DNA from: Pseudomonadota bacterium
Lineage (GTDB): Bacteria; Pseudomonadota; Gammaproteobacteria; Burkholderiales; SG8-39
Length of the DNA: 64,000 nt
Assembly: GCA_027624175.1 (NCBI GenBank)
Contig: JAQBXT010000004.1
Location: 24,366-88,365 of the forward strand
Reading direction: 5' to 3'
Of the stretch, positions 51,235 through 64,000 are shown piece by piece (the stretch's first letter is position 1; every line of letters starts with the position of its first letter). Position numbers and translations under genes: made by a program. The notes below the pieces were generated by a model, which was not told where the DNA came from, searched no databases, and worked only from the letters and a program-made list of their open reading frames with translations.

Positions 51235-54200
51235 ATGCAAACCCCGGAACGCCGCGGCGCCGCCCACGCGCTGCTGCGCGTGCTCGAGATTCTCGCCTGG
51301 ACGGCATTCTTTGCTTTCGCCGCGCTATTCCTTGCGCTGCGTTTCTGGCTGTTGCCGCAGGCCGAGCGCTACCAGGACGAGGTGGTCGCCGCGCTGTCGC
51401 GCGCCGTCGGCCTGAAGGTGCAGATCGGCACGCTGCGCGCGGACTGGGACGGCTTGCGCCCGCGGCTCACGGTGTCCGACCTGCGCGTGTACGACCGCGA
51501 CGGGCGCGAGGCGCTGGTGCTGCCCGCGGTCGAGCAGGTCGTCAGCTGGAGCAGCCTGGCGGCGCTCGAGCTGCGTCTCCACTCGCTCGCCATCGAGGCT
51601 CCGCGCCTGAGCATACGGCGCGACACCCAGGGTGCGATCCACGTCGCTGGCATCGAATTACGCGCGCAGCTGGGCGCGGGCACCGGCACGGCCGAGGGCG
51701 GGCTCGCGCTGTGGATACTCGGCCAGCGCGAAATCGTGATCCGCAACGCCGAAATTGACTGGGTGGATGAGCTGCGCGGCGCGCCGCCGCTCGCACTGCG
51801 CGCCTTGCAGTTCCGCCTGCGCAACCGGGGCGACGTGCACCAGATCGGCTTGTCGGCGCGGCCGCCGCGCAAGCTGGGCGCGAGCGTCGATTTGCGCGCT
51901 TCGCTCATCGGGAGTACTGGCACCCCCCTGCAGGCCTGGAACGGGCGGGTGTACGCGGAACTCGGCACCGCCGACCTCGCGGGCTGGCGCGCCTGGGTCG
52001 ACTACCCGGTCGAGGTGCGCAGCGGTCATGGCGCGCTCCGGCTTTGGGCGACCTTCGGCGCCGGCAAGCTGGTCGACGCGACGGCGGATCTCGCCCTCAA
52101 CGGCGTGGCGGTGCGCCTCGGCAAGGACCTGCCCGAGCTGCAGCTCTCGAGCGTCGTCGGGCGCGTGCAGGGCAGCGGAACGGCCCAGGGGTACGAGTTC
52201 GGCGTGCGCCGCCTGGCGCTGGTGCCGGTGCTGGGCCCGGCGATGCGCGGCACGTCGTTCAGCGCCAGCTGGCAAGCTGCGCCGGCGCGCGGCGCGGTGA
52301 GCGCGGACCTGATCGAGCTGGTGCCGCTGGCCTACCTGGCGGAGTACCTGCCGTTTCCCCCCGACCTGAGAAAACTGCTTGCTGAACTGGCGCCCCAAGG
52401 CAGGCTCAGCAACGCCAGTTTCGAATGGAGCGGGGAGCTTCCGGACCGGGCGCGGTTCCAGGCGCGGGGGCGTTTTGAAGGCCTGGGCATGAACGCCTGG
52501 CGGGCCATTCCCGGCTTCGCCAACCTGTCGGGCCGCATCGACGCCACCGAGGCCAAAGGCGTGCTGACGCTGACGGCGCAGAATGCCGAGATCGATCTGC
52601 CGCGCGTGTTTCCCGAACCGCGCATTCGACTTGCTGCGCTGTCCGGCGAGGTGGGCTGGGAGCGCCGCGAGGGCGCGGCCACAGTACGCGTCGCCAGCCT
52701 GACCTACGCCAATGAAGACCTTGCCGGCATCGCCTCCGGCAGCTACGCGACCGCCAGCGAGGGACCAGGAGCCCTCGATCTCACCGTGCAGCTGCTGCGC
52801 GCCGACGGTGCCAGCCTGCCCAAGTACCTGCCGCTGGCTGCCACCATGGGATCGAAAACGCGCGACTGGCTGACGGCGGCGATCCGTGGCGGGCAAATCA
52901 CCGACGCCCGGCTCAGGCTGCGGGGCGACCTGCGCGATTTCCCGTTCGCCGAGCCGGGCCAGGGCCAGTTCCAGGTGGTCGCGCAGGTGCGCGGCGTCAC
53001 TCTCGCGTTCGCCGAGGGCTGGCCGCCGGTCGAGGACATCGAGGGCGAACTGCGCTTCGAAGGCCGGCGCATGGACGTCGTAGCGCGCAGCGCACGCATC
53101 GTGGGCGTTTCGATATCGGGGACGCGCGCGGTCATCGCCAGCCTGCGCGCGCCGGCCACGCTGGTGGTCACTGGTGACGCGGCAGGGCCCAGCGACAGAT
53201 TCCTGGCCTACCTCCTGGAGAGTCCGCTGCGGCGCAAGATCGGGGCGATTCCCGACGATGTGACGGCCGCCGGCAGCGGGAGGCTGCACCTCAATCTGGA
53301 ATTGCCGTTGGCCGATCTGTCGAAGACCACACTCGTGGGCAGTTTCCGTTTTGCCGGCAATACGCTGCGCCTCGGCCCGCGCCTGCCGCCAATAGAGCGG
53401 GCCGCCGGCACGCTGGATTTCAATCAATCCACGCTGCAACTGCGCGATGCGGACGGGCGTTTCCTGGGCGGGCCATTGCGCGTGATCGGCGGGACGCAGC
53501 GTGGCGGCGGCGTACTGCTCAGCGCAAGTGGTTCCTTCACGGTGGACGGACTGGGGACGCTGCTCGAAGAGCGGGCACGCCGCCATCTGAGCGGTGGCGC
53601 GCCGTACTCGGGGTCGGTGCGATTCAGGGCCGGTGCCGGGCCCCAGATCGCCGTGGAGTCCAGCCTGGTCGGCGTGAGCATCGACCTGCCGCAGCCGCTC
53701 GGCAAGGCTGCCGAAGAACCAAAACTGCTGCGCGTCTCGCTCCTGCAGGCCGATGGTGCCGAACGCGACCGTCTCAGTTTTTCCTTCGGCCAGTTGTTGC
53801 GCGCGGAGTTGCTGCGGCGCCGGGAAGCGGACGTCATGGTTCTCGAACGGACCTCGATCGCACTCAATCCGGGCGCCGGCGAACAGTTACGGCTGCCGGA
53901 GCGCCCGGATTCGATTCTGGTCTACGGATCACTGGATCACCTGGACCTGAGTCAATGGCTGGCGCTGCTGCACGGCGAAGGCGAAGGCGGGGGCGCCGCC
54001 GCGGCTCTTGAATTGAGCGTCGGTACGCTGGACGCCTTCGGGCGGCGCATGCGCGACATCGACGTCAAGGCGCGCGTGCAGGGCGGCGGCTGGAAGGCCA
54101 GCGTGGATTCGCCGGATATCGCCGGCGACGTGGAGTACGAGACCGCGGGTCGCGGCAGGATGGTGGCGCGCATGGCACGTTTCGCCGTTCCCGCCGAATC

Positions 54201-55068
54201 GCCCGGCGTACAGGCTTCGAGCGCCGCTCGGGAACTTCCCGCGCTCGATTTGGCGGCGGATGAGTTCAGCTATCGGGGCAAGCGCTTTGGCCGCGTGGAG
54301 ATCGTGGCGGAGCAGGATGGTCCCGACTGGCGCATCGACCGGCTGGCGATGCGCAACCCGGAAGGCTCGCTCACCGGCAAGGGGCTGTGGCGCACCGGGC
54401 CGGCGCCCGGCACCTGGCTCAATTTCGACATCGAGTCGGGCGATGTCGGCCGCTTTCTCGAGCGCGTGGGCTATCCCGGGCTGGTGCGCGGCGGCAACGT
54501 CAAGATGCAGTCCTCGCTCGCCTGGAACGGCGATCCGACCGCGCTCGATATTCCCAGCCTGTCGGGCGACATCCACCTGCATGCCAAGGACGGCCAGTTC
54601 CTGGAAATCGAGCCGGGCATCGGCAAGCTCATCTCGTTGATGAGCCTGCAGATGCTGCCGCGGCGCATTTCGCTCGATTTTCGCGACGTGTTCTCCAAGG
54701 GTTTCCAGTGGGACCGCATCGACGCGACGGCGCAGATTTGGCAGGGCGTGCTGGAGACCCGGGACTTCAAGATGCGCGGTGGCGCCGCGGATGTGGAGAT
54801 GAAGGGCACGGCTGACCTGGTACATGAAACGCAGGACCTGCGCGTGCAGGTGGTGCCCAGCCTGGGCGCCGGCGCCGCGACCCTGCTGTGCCTTGCCAAC
54901 CCCGCGGTCTGCCTGGCGACGCTGCTGGCGGATCGCCTGCTGAAGAACCCGCTCGGGCAGATGTTCGCGTTTGAATATGCCATTACGGGTGACTGGGGAG
55001 ACCCGAAGGTGGCCAAGGTTGCGATTGCGAGCACCATTGAACCGTCCAAGCCGGGCACGGGCGACTGA
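51235..55068 (+). CDS. yhdP: YhdP family large AsmA-like envelope protein
   Basis: 1277 aa; N-terminal TM then repetitive AsmA-like sequence; C-term LASLMSLQMLPRRISLDFRDVFSKGFQWDRIDATAQI-type block; next to tldD. Confidence 0.9.
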   Translation: MQTPERRGAAHALLRVLEILAWTAFFAFAALFLALRFWLLPQAERYQDEVVAALSRAVGLKVQIGTLRADWDGLRPRLTVSDLRVYDRDGREALVLPAVEQVVSWSSLAALELRLHSLAIEAPRLSIRRDTQGAIHVAGIELRAQLGAGTGTAEGGLALWILGQREIVIRNAEIDWVDELRGAPPLALRALQFRLRNRGDVHQIGLSARPPRKLGASVDLRASLIGSTGTPLQAWNGRVYAELGTADLAGWRAWVDYPVEVRSGHGALRLWATFGAGKLVDATADLALNGVAVRLGKDLPELQLSSVVGRVQGSGTAQGYEFGVRRLALVPVLGPAMRGTSFSASWQAAPARGAVSADLIELVPLAYLAEYLPFPPDLRKLLAELAPQGRLSNASFEWSGELPDRARFQARGRFEGLGMNAWRAIPGFANLSGRIDATEAKGVLTLTAQNAEIDLPRVFPEPRIRLAALSGEVGWERREGAATVRVASLTYANEDLAGIASGSYATASEGPGALDLTVQLLRADGASLPKYLPLAATMGSKTRDWLTAAIRGGQITDARLRLRGDLRDFPFAEPGQGQFQVVAQVRGVTLAFAEGWPPVEDIEGELRFEGRRMDVVARSARIVGVSISGTRAVIASLRAPATLVVTGDAAGPSDRFLAYLLESPLRRKIGAIPDDVTAAGSGRLHLNLELPLADLSKTTLVGSFRFAGNTLRLGPRLPPIERAAGTLDFNQSTLQLRDADGRFLGGPLRVIGGTQRGGGVLLSASGSFTVDGLGTLLEERARRHLSGGAPYSGSVRFRAGAGPQIAVESSLVGVSIDLPQPLGKAAEEPKLLRVSLLQADGAERDRLSFSFGQLLRAELLRRREADVMVLERTSIALNPGAGEQLRLPERPDSILVYGSLDHLDLSQWLALLHGEGEGGGAAAALELSVGTLDAFGRRMRDIDVKARVQGGGWKASVDSPDIAGDVEYETAGRGRMVARMARFAVPAESPGVQASSAARELPALDLAADEFSYRGKRFGRVEIVAEQDGPDWRIDRLAMRNPEGSLTGKGLWRTGPAPGTWLNFDIESGDVGRFLERVGYPGLVRGGNVKMQSSLAWNGDPTALDIPSLSGDIHLHAKDGQFLEIEPGIGKLISLMSLQMLPRRISLDFRDVFSKGFQWDRIDATAQIWQGVLETRDFKMRGGAADVEMKGTADLVHETQDLRVQVVPSLGAGAATLLCLANPAVCLATLLADRLLKNPLGQMFAFEYAITGDWGDPKVAKVAIASTIEPSKPGTGD

Positions 55069-55083
55069 CAAGGAAAACACTGC

Positions 55084-56526
55084 ATGGACACCGACTACCT
55101 TCTCGCTACTGCCGATGCCTGCCTGCTCGCGCCCTACGACCTGGAGGCGCGGCGCCTCGACGTAGTGTTCGGCGCGCTCGCGCAGCGGCGGCTGGATTAC
55201 GCCGACCTCTACTTCCAGTACACGCGCGCCGAGGGGTGGAGCCTGGAGGAAGGCATCGTCAAGTCGGGCAGCTTCAGCATCGAGCAGGGCGTGGGCGTGC
55301 GCGCGCTCTCGGGCGAGCGCACCGCCTTCGCCTACTCCGACGAAATCAGCCTCGGTGCGCTGCAGGACGCCGCGCAAGCGACGCGCGCCATTGCGTGGCA
55401 GGGCGCGGACAGGAAAGCGAGGGTGACGCGCCGGGCTACCGCGCCGCGCCGCTATGAACCACTGGACCCGCTTGCCTCGCTCGGCTCGGACGCGAAAGTC
55501 GCCATGCTGGAGAAGCTGGAGCGGCTGTGCCGTGCTGCAGACCCGCGCGTGATCCAGGTGATGGCGCAGCTCGGCGGAGAGTACGAAGTGGTGCTGGTGG
55601 CGCGCGCCGACGGCGTGCTTGCGGCCGACGTGCGCCCGCTGGTGCGGCTGTCGGTGCAGGTAATCGTGGAACAGGGCGGCCGGCGCGAGTCGGGCAGCGC
55701 GGGCGGCGGCGGGCGCACGGATTATTCGATGTTTACCGACCTGGCGCTCGAGGAGTACGCCCGGCAGGCTGTGCACCAGGCGCTCATCAACCTCGAGGCG
55801 CGCCCGGCGCCCGCCGGCACCATGACCGTGGTGCTGGGCCCGGGCTGGCCGGGGATCCTCCTGCACGAGGCCATCGGCCACGGCCTGGAGGGCGACTTCA
55901 ACCGTAAGGGCAGCTCCGCGTTCGGCGGGCGTCTCGGCGAGCGCGTGGCCGCGCCCGGGGTCACGGTGATCGATGACGGCACCATGGCGCATCGCCGCGG
56001 CTCGCTGACCATCGACGATGAGGGCAATCCCACGCGGCGCACGGTGCTGATCGAGGATGGCGTGCTGCGCGGCTACCTGCAGGACAGCTTGAACGCGCGG
56101 CTGATGAAGATGCCGCTGACCGGTAACGGCCGGCGCGAATCCTATGCGCACCTCACGCTGCCGCGCATGACCAATACCTTGATGCTCGCCGGGCCGCACG
56201 ATCCGCAGGAGATCATCCGCAGCGTGAAGAAAGGCCTGTACGCGGTGAATTTCGGCGGCGGGCAGGTGGACATCACCAGCGGCAAGTTCGTGTTCTCGGC
56301 GTCCGAGTCCTACCTGATCGAGGACGGGCGCGTCACGCACCCGGTGAAGGGCGCGACGCTGATCGGCAATGGCCCCGATGCGCTGACGCGCGTGAGCATG
56401 GTCGGCAACGACCTGCGGCTCGACCCGGGCATCGGCACCTGCGGCAAGGAGGGTCAGAGCGTGCCGGTGGGCGTCGGCCAGCCGACGCTGAGGATCGATG
56501 CCCTGACCGTCGGTGGCACGGCGTGA
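55084..56526 (+). CDS. tldD: metalloprotease TldD
   Basis: [43 protein letters not shown] (HExxxH); [16 protein letters not shown]. Confidence 0.96.
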   Translation: MDTDYLLATADACLLAPYDLEARRLDVVFGALAQRRLDYADLYFQYTRAEGWSLEEGIVKSGSFSIEQGVGVRALSGERTAFAYSDEISLGALQDAAQATRAIAWQGADRKARVTRRATAPRRYEPLDPLASLGSDAKVAMLEKLERLCRAADPRVIQVMAQLGGEYEVVLVARADGVLAADVRPLVRLSVQVIVEQGGRRESGSAGGGGRTDYSMFTDLALEEYARQAVHQALINLEARPAPAGTMTVVLGPGWPGILLHEAIGHGLEGDFNRKGSSAFGGRLGERVAAPGVTVIDDGTMAHRRGSLTIDDEGNPTRRTVLIEDGVLRGYLQDSLNARLMKMPLTGNGRRESYAHLTLPRMTNTLMLAGPHDPQEIIRSVKKGLYAVNFGGGQVDITSGKFVFSASESYLIEDGRVTHPVKGATLIGNGPDALTRVSMVGNDLRLDPGIGTCGKEGQSVPVGVGQPTLRIDALTVGGTA

Positions 56527-57362
56527 GCGCACTGCCCGCGAACGAAACGCGCTTTCTCGCCGGCGCCGACGCGCTGGCGCGCGAGATTCCGGATGGCGCG
56601 TGCATCGGGCTGCCACCGGATTATTCGCCGGTTGCCATGGCGGTGGTGCGCGCGTTGGTGCGCCGTGGGGCGAAGGACCTGAAGCTCCTCGGTGTGCCGG
56701 TGCTCGGACTTTGCGCCGACATCCTGATCGGCGCCGGCTGCGTGCGCGAGGTCGAAACCAGCGCGGTGACGCTGGGTGAAGCCGGGCTGGCGCAGCGTTT
56801 CACCGCTGCCGCCGAGTCGGGTGCCGTGAAGATCATCGACGCCACCTGCCCGATGATCCATACGGGATTGCAGGCTACCGAAAAGGGCGTGCCGTTCCTG
56901 CCGCTGCGCGGCGTGCTGGGCTCGGACCTGGTGAAAAACCATCCCGACTGGAAGACGATCGACAACCCTTACACAACAGGCGATCCGATCCTGCTGGCGA
57001 AAGCCATCGTGCCGGACGTGGCGCTGTTTCACGCGCGCTGGGCCGACGAGGCCGGCAACGTCTGGGTGGGCCGCCGCGGCGAGCTCGCCACCATCGCGCA
57101 TGCGTCGCAGGCCTGCTATGTCTCGTTCGAAGAACTGAAGCGCGGCGACATGCTGGAGGATGAGCTGCTGGCGCCGGGCTGCATCAGTTCGGTGTACGTC
57201 ACCGCCGTGGCGCCGGCGCCGCGCGGCGCCTGGCCGCTCGGCGTGCCCGGCGCCTACGGCATCGACGACGCGCATCTGCAGCTGTACGCGCGCCTGGCGA
57301 AGACCGCGGCGGGCTTTCAGCAGTACCTGGACGAGTTCGTGCTCCAGCCCGTCAGCGCGTGA
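56523..57362 (+). CDS. class I CoA-transferase-like alpha subunit
   Basis: [35 protein letters not shown]..; GTGA overlap with tldD. Confidence 0.8.
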   Translation: MSALPANETRFLAGADALAREIPDGACIGLPPDYSPVAMAVVRALVRRGAKDLKLLGVPVLGLCADILIGAGCVREVETSAVTLGEAGLAQRFTAAAESGAVKIIDATCPMIHTGLQATEKGVPFLPLRGVLGSDLVKNHPDWKTIDNPYTTGDPILLAKAIVPDVALFHARWADEAGNVWVGRRGELATIAHASQACYVSFEELKRGDMLEDELLAPGCISSVYVTAVAPAPRGAWPLGVPGAYGIDDAHLQLYARLAKTAAGFQQYLDEFVLQPVSA

Positions 57363-58090
57363 GCTGCGCGAAGGAGGAACTGCTTGCCGGGTGCATCGCG
57401 CGCCTGATCGGCGATGCGCGCCACGTCGCCGTGGGCGCGGCGTCACCGATTCCAGCGATGGCCGTGTTCCTGCTGCGTGAGATGAACCGCGGGCGGCCGC
57501 GCGTGTCGCTGCTGCAAAAGCGCAGCGGCAATCCGTTCACCGAGGGTTCGCGCGAGCTCTTCGACCAGGCGGGCCAGGGGCGCATCGATGTTTTTTTCCT
57601 GGGGGGTGCGCAAATCGACGGCGAGGCGAACATCAACCTGGTGCGGGCCGAAGGCAAGCGTTTTCCCGGTTCGTTCGGCTCCGCCTACATGTACTTTGCG
57701 GCGAAGAAGACGATTCTCTTCAGGGAGGAGCACTCGCTGCGGGTGCTGGTGAAGAAGGTGGAATTCGTGTCCGCGCCGGGCTGGAGCCCGCCGGAAGTCG
57801 AGCGCCACGGCGGGCCGGTCGCACTGCTCACCGGAAAGGCGCTGTTTCTGTGGCAGAAGGAACGTCGCAGGTTTCAGCTGCAGAGCGTGCACCCCGGATC
57901 GAGCGCGGAGGACGTGCGCGCAAATACCGGATTCTCCTACGACGCTCCGGCGCTGGTGCCGCGGACGCCGGAACCGACCGCAGACGAGTTGGTGTTGTTG
58001 CGCGGGTCGGTGGCGCGGGTGATCGGCGAAAACTATCCGGAATTCGCGCGGCGCGTGTGGGGCGCGCTAGCTGGGGTCGGCCCAGCGTAG
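57359..58090 (+). CDS. class I CoA-transferase-like beta subunit
   Basis: [21 protein letters not shown]...[45 protein letters not shown]-type overlap with the alpha subunit. Confidence 0.8.
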   Translation: MSCAKEELLAGCIARLIGDARHVAVGAASPIPAMAVFLLREMNRGRPRVSLLQKRSGNPFTEGSRELFDQAGQGRIDVFFLGGAQIDGEANINLVRAEGKRFPGSFGSAYMYFAAKKTILFREEHSLRVLVKKVEFVSAPGWSPPEVERHGGPVALLTGKALFLWQKERRRFQLQSVHPGSSAEDVRANTGFSYDAPALVPRTPEPTADELVLLRGSVARVIGENYPEFARRVWGALAGVGPA

Positions 58091-59572
58091 CGAACGCTTG
58101 ACTGCCTCGCGCCACTGCCCGAGCAGGTCGGCGGCATGCGCGGGATTCATTTGCGGCTCGAAGCGGCGATCCGCCTGCCATTGCGCCGCCAGCGCCTCCC
58201 GCGACGGCCACAGGCCGACGGCCAATCCGGCCAGGTAGGCCGCGCCCAGCGCGGTGGTCTCCAGCACCTTGGGCCGTACCACGGGCACGCCGAGCACGTC
58301 GGCCTGGAACTGCATCAGCAGGTCGTTGACCGCGGCGCCGCCGTCCACGCGCAGCTCCTGGAGTTTCTCGCCCGCGTCCTTCTGCATCGCCTCGAGCACG
58401 TCGGCGCTCTGGTAGGCGATGGCTTCGAGCGCGGCGCGCGCGAGGTGCGCGCGGCTGGTGCCCCGCGTCAGGCCGACGATGGCGCCGCGCGCCAGCGGGT
58501 CCCAGTGCGGCGCGCCCAGCCCGGTGAATGCGGGCACCAGATAAACGCCGCTGTTATCGGGCACGGTAGCGGCCAGCGCCTCGATCTCGGCGCTCGAACC
58601 GAAGAAACGCATTTCGTCGCGCAGCCATTGCACCACCGCCCCGGCCATGAACACGCTGCCCTCCAATGCGTACTCCTTGTCGGCGTCGCGCGCGTGCCCG
58701 AGCTGCGCCGCGGCGGTGCTGACCAGGCCATTGTCCGAAGTGACGACGCGTTCTCCCGTGTTCAGCAGCATGAAGCAGCCGGTGCCGTAGGTGTTCTTGG
58801 CCATCCCGGGCCGGTGGCAGCCCTGGCCGAACAGCGCCGCCTGCTGGTCACCGGCGATGCCGGCGATCGGTACCGCCTCGCCGAGGATCGAGGGCGCGAT
58901 CATGCCGAATACGTGCGCCGACGGGTACACCTCGGGCAGGATGGCGCGCGGCACGCGCAGGAGTTCGAGCAGCTCCGGGTCCCAGTCCCCCTTGTGGATG
59001 TCGAACAGCATGGTGCGCGAAGCGTTCGACGGGTCGGTGACGTGGGTGCGGCTCTGCGACAGCTGCCACACCAGCCAGGTGTCAATGGTGCCGAAGGCCA
59101 GTTCGCCGCGCTCGGCCTTAACGCGCGCGCCCGGCACGTGGTCGAGCAGCCACGCGATTTTGGTGCCGGAGAAGTAGGGATCGATGATCAGGCCGGTCTT
59201 GGCGCGGATCATTTCCTCGGCGCCCGCGGCGCGCAGCTCGGCGCATTGGCGTGCGGTGCGGCGATCCTGCCACACGATGGCATTGGCGATCGGCGCGCCG
59301 CTCTGGCGATCCCACAGCACCACGGTCTCGCGCTGGTTGGTGATGCCGGCGGCGATTACCTCGCGCGCATGCACGCCCGCCTTGTCCAGCGCCTCGCGCG
59401 CCACCGCGCATTGGGTGGAGAAAATCTCGTTCGGGTCGTGCTCCACCCAGCCGGGCTGGGGAAAGACCTGGCGGAACTCCTGCTGCGCGCTCTCGACCAG
59501 CGCGCCTTCCTCGTTGAACAAGATGGCGCGCGAGCTGGTGGTGCCCTGGTCGAGCGCGAGGACGTAGCGCAT
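58067..59572 (-). CDS. glpK: glycerol kinase
   Basis: [81 protein letters not shown]. Confidence 0.96.
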   Translation of the reverse strand: MRYVLALDQGTTSSRAILFNEEGALVESAQQEFRQVFPQPGWVEHDPNEIFSTQCAVAREALDKAGVHAREVIAAGITNQRETVVLWDRQSGAPIANAIVWQDRRTARQCAELRAAGAEEMIRAKTGLIIDPYFSGTKIAWLLDHVPGARVKAERGELAFGTIDTWLVWQLSQSRTHVTDPSNASRTMLFDIHKGDWDPELLELLRVPRAILPEVYPSAHVFGMIAPSILGEAVPIAGIAGDQQAALFGQGCHRPGMAKNTYGTGCFMLLNTGERVVTSDNGLVSTAAAQLGHARDADKEYALEGSVFMAGAVVQWLRDEMRFFGSSAEIEALAATVPDNSGVYLVPAFTGLGAPHWDPLARGAIVGLTRGTSRAHLARAALEAIAYQSADVLEAMQKDAGEKLQELRVDGGAAVNDLLMQFQADVLGVPVVRPKVLETTALGAAYLAGLAVGLWPSREALAAQWQADRRFEPQMNPAHAADLLGQWREAVKRSLRWADPS

Positions 59573-59581
59573 CGGCTTATT

Positions 59582-61186
59582 CTACTGAGCCGCCTGCGGC
59601 GGCAGCCGGGTGTAGCGCTCGGCGAGCTGCCCGAATTCGCGCAGGGACTTCGCAGCATCGAATCCGTCGCCAAGCTCCTGCGCGAGCACGCCGGCAACGC
59701 GCTCCGCAATTGAAGCCGCCAGGCGCGCGTCCAGAAACAGCAAGCGCGAGCGCCGCGCCAGCACATCCTCCACAGTGCGCGCGTATTCGTAGCGCACGGC
59801 GAAGCGCACCATGGCCTCCGACAGGCCTGGCGCCAGTTCGTGCTGTGCGCCGGGCAGGGACTGCACCATTGGCGCCTCGGTGCCGTACAGGTGCAGGCCC
59901 GGCGCGTCGCTCAGCGGGCGCTCGCCGCTGGCAGGCGCGCCCACCAGCGCCAGGGACGCGGTCACGCCGGCGGGGCGCGCCTGCAGGAGCTGGTTGTCCA
60001 TGCAGTGGGCGAGCACGTCTTCGGCCATGGCGCGGTAGGTGGTCCACTTGCCGCCGGTGACGGTGACCAGCCCCGAGCGCTCGACCAGCACGGCGTGCTC
60101 GCGCGACAGCGACTTGGTATCGCCGGGATCCTCGTTCGGCGGCTTGACCAGCGGCCGCAGCCCGACCCACACGGAGCGGATGTCCGCGTGCGTGGGTGCT
60201 TTCGCGAGGTAGCGCGAGGTCTCGCACAGGATGAAGTCGATCTCCTCGCGAAACGGCTCGGGCTCGATCGCCAGGTCGTTGCGCGGCGTGTCGGTAGTGC
60301 CGAGGAGGGTCTTGCCGAGCCACGGAATGGCGAACAGCACCCGGCCATCCTGAGTCTTCGGCACCAATATCGCGTGGTCTCCCGGGAGGAAGGCGCGGTC
60401 CACGACCAGGTGCACGCCCTGGCTCGGAGCAACAAGGTCGGCGCGCGGCATCCGGTCCATGCGCCGGACGGCGTCCACCCAGACGCCGGTGGCGTTGATC
60501 ACGCAGTGCGTGCGCAGGGCGTGACGCAGCCCGCTCTCTCGGTCTTCCACCACCACGCCGGCAATTCGCCCGCCTTCGTGCGCCAAGCCCACTGCGGCAC
60601 AGTGATTGAGCACCGTCGCGCCGCGCGAGATCGCGGTGCGCGCCAGCGCAAGCGCCAGGCGCGCGTCGTCGAACTGCCCGTCCCAGTAGCACAGCGCGCC
60701 CGCCAGGCCGCGCGCCTGCAGGCCCGGCGCTCGGCGCAGCGCCGCAGCGGCGTCGAGAAACTCGGTCCGCCCCTGGCGCTGGCTGCCGGCAAGCTGGTCG
60801 TAGAGCATCAGTCCGCTGCCGTAGAACCACCGGTCGAACCAGCGGCCCTTGGCGCCGTAGACAGGAAGCAGGAAAGGCAGCGGCTGGGCGAGATGCGGCG
60901 CGTTGCGCAGCAGGATGGCGCGCTCGCGCAGCGCTTCGCGCACCAGTGCGAGGTTTCCTTGCGCGAGATAGCGCACGCCTCCGTGCACCAGCTTTGTGGC
61001 GCGCGACGAGGTGCCTTTGGCGAAGTCTTCGGCCTCGACCAGGGCAACCGAGAGACCGCGCGCGGCCGCATCGAGCGCGACGCCGAGCCCGGTGGCGCCA
61101 CCGCCAATCACCACCAGGTCCCAGGCAGGGACCTGCGCGAGCGTGCGCAGAAGCTCTTCGCGCGGCGGCTGCCGCGCCGGGGTCAT
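59582..61186 (-). CDS. glpD: glycerol-3-phosphate dehydrogenase (FAD)
   Basis: WDLVVIGGGATGLGVALDAAARGLSVALVEAEDFAKGTSSRATKLVHGGVRYL; start placed at 61186. Confidence 0.95.
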   Translation of the reverse strand: MTPARQPPREELLRTLAQVPAWDLVVIGGGATGLGVALDAAARGLSVALVEAEDFAKGTSSRATKLVHGGVRYLAQGNLALVREALRERAILLRNAPHLAQPLPFLLPVYGAKGRWFDRWFYGSGLMLYDQLAGSQRQGRTEFLDAAAALRRAPGLQARGLAGALCYWDGQFDDARLALALARTAISRGATVLNHCAAVGLAHEGGRIAGVVVEDRESGLRHALRTHCVINATGVWVDAVRRMDRMPRADLVAPSQGVHLVVDRAFLPGDHAILVPKTQDGRVLFAIPWLGKTLLGTTDTPRNDLAIEPEPFREEIDFILCETSRYLAKAPTHADIRSVWVGLRPLVKPPNEDPGDTKSLSREHAVLVERSGLVTVTGGKWTTYRAMAEDVLAHCMDNQLLQARPAGVTASLALVGAPASGERPLSDAPGLHLYGTEAPMVQSLPGAQHELAPGLSEAMVRFAVRYEYARTVEDVLARRSRLLFLDARLAASIAERVAGVLAQELGDGFDAAKSLREFGQLAERYTRLPPQAAQ

Positions 61187-61260
61187 CGGGATTCCATCTT
61201 CTGTGAGTGCGCTCGGTTCGCCGATTCTAGCAAGGCACCGATGATAAACTCCCGCGCTGC

Positions 61261-61814
61261 ATGCCACTCCCCGTTTCCGAAATCGAACGCGAACTGGTGC
61301 ACACGCGCCGCGTGCGCTACGAGGGCTACAAGCGCGCCGACGGCCTGTGGGATATCGAGGCGCACATCACCGACGTCAAGAGTCATGACATCAAGTTGAG
61401 AACCGGCGTGCGCCGCGCCGGCCTGCCGATCCACGACATGGTGGTGCGCGTCACCATCGACCGGAAGCTCAATGTGGTGGATGTGCTGTCGATCTCCGAC
61501 GCCGTGCCCTATCCCGGCGGCTGCGAGAGCATCGGCCCCGCCTACAGGAAGCTCATCGGCCTCAACCTGGTGAAGAAATTCCGCGAAGCGGTGCGCGAGC
61601 GCCTGGGCGGCGTGCAGGGCTGCACCCACATCACCGAGATGCTCGCCGGGCTGCCCACGGCCGCGATCCAGAGCTTTGCCGGGGAGATGCGTGAAGATCG
61701 CGCGCCGGGCAGGAGACCGTTCCAGCTCGATCACTGCCACGCCATGGATACCACCGGCGCGACGGTGCTGCAGTGGTACCCGGAGTGGTACGTGCCGAAG
61801 GAGAAGGCGGGCGC

Positions 61815-61818
<4 letters not shown>
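61261..61818 (+). CDS. DUF2889 family protein
   Basis: [43 protein letters not shown]...[18 protein letters not shown]... Confidence 0.85.
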
Positions 61819-63040
<1,222 letters not shown>

Positions 63041-63044
<4 letters not shown>

Positions 63045-63925
63045 GCATCCTCATCAACCGGCGTTCCCGCGTGATGACCCAGGGCATCACCGGCAAGACC
63101 GGCATGTTCCACACGCAGACCAGCCGCGCGTATGCCAACGGCCGCGAGTGCTACGTCGCAGGCGTGCACCCGAAGAAAGCAGGCGGGAATTTCGAGGGTA
63201 TTCCGATCTTCGGCTCGGTGCGCGACGCGAAGCAGAACACGGGCGCCACGGTATCGGTGATCTACGTGCCGCCGCCATTTGCCGCCGGGGCGATCTGGGA
63301 AGCGGTGGAAGCCGACCTCGACCTCGTGATTTGCATCACCGAAGGCATCCCGGTGCGCGATCTGGTCGAAGTGCGCGACCGCATGCGCAAGCAGAACCGC
63401 AGGACGCTGCTGCTCGGGCCCAACTGCCCGGGGGTGATCACACCGGACGAGCTGAAGATCGGCATCATGCCGGGGCATATCCACAAGAAAGGGCGCGTCG
63501 GCGTGGTGTCGCGCTCCGGTACCCTCACCTACGAGGCGGTGGGGCAGCTCACCGAGCTGGGCATCGGCCAGTCGAGCGCCGTGGGCATTGGCGGCGATCC
63601 GGTGAACGGCCTCAAGCACATCGATGTCCTCAGGCTCTTCAACGACGATCCGGAGACCGACGTGGTGATCATGATCGGCGAGATCGGCGGCTCGGACGAG
63701 GAGGACGCGGCGCACTGGGTGAAGGCCAACATGCGCAAACCCGTGGTCGGCTTCATCGCCGGCGTGACCGCGCCGCCCGGCAAGCGCATGGGGCACGCCG
63801 GTGCCATCGTTTCCGGAGGCAAGGGCACCGCGCAGGAAAAACTCGCGGTGATGCAAGCCTGCGGCATCAAAGTGACTCGCAACCCGGCCGAGATGGGCCG
63901 GCTGCTCCAGTCGGCGCTCAAGTAG
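63041..63925 (+). CDS. sucD: succinyl-CoA synthetase alpha subunit
   Basis: [83 protein letters not shown]. Confidence 0.95.
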
Positions 63926-64000
63926 GCGGGACGGCGGCGGCGCGATGCTGCGCAGGCTGCTCGCCGAGGCGCTGATCGCGAGCGGCGCGCGCGCCGAGCG

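Noticed and set aside
53929-56616. 895-aa antisense ORF opposite yhdP/tldD
   Set aside because: Arg/His/Ala-rich mirror ORF of GC-rich coding DNA; no recognisable domain; the opposite strand has clear yhdP and tldD.

Overview
This is a GC-rich, gene-dense chromosomal window, most likely from a betaproteobacterium, judging by family content and gene order (inference; no 16S present). About 60 protein genes and one tRNA-Thr(CGT) are supported. Most of the window is housekeeping: queG/tsaE, xseB-ispA-dxs, folE2, pcm, argD-argF-argG, rpsT, murJ, ribF-ileS-lspA-ispH, coaX/birA, glnE, yhdP-tldD, waaF, ilvE and sucCD. There are also transport and catabolic clusters: a dipeptide-type ABC importer beside an M81 (MlrC-like) metallopeptidase and an amidase, ugpBAECQ, and glpK-glpD. 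I see no CRISPR array, prophage, integron, transposase or obvious new defence system. The most interesting items are local anomalies: (1) a type IV pseudopilin (FimT/GspH) fused in frame to a TonB C-terminal-like domain; (2) a WaaP/InaA-like kinase fused to a clan GH-A-like glycosidase domain; (3) a perfect 21+21 bp palindromic element that supplies the last codons of waaF; (4) a DUF962/Mpo1-like gene that seems to have lost its middle; (5) several conserved genes broken by net +1 frameshifts (about 12.18, 18.76 and 26.34 kb, possibly 16.3 kb), which are either real decay or a systematic indel signature; (6) a class I CoA-transferase-like pair whose beta subunit seems to lack the catalytic Glu motif; (7) hairpins placed directly against start codons, and divergent genes with overlapping start codons. 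Family assignments are from reading translations, not from database searches.
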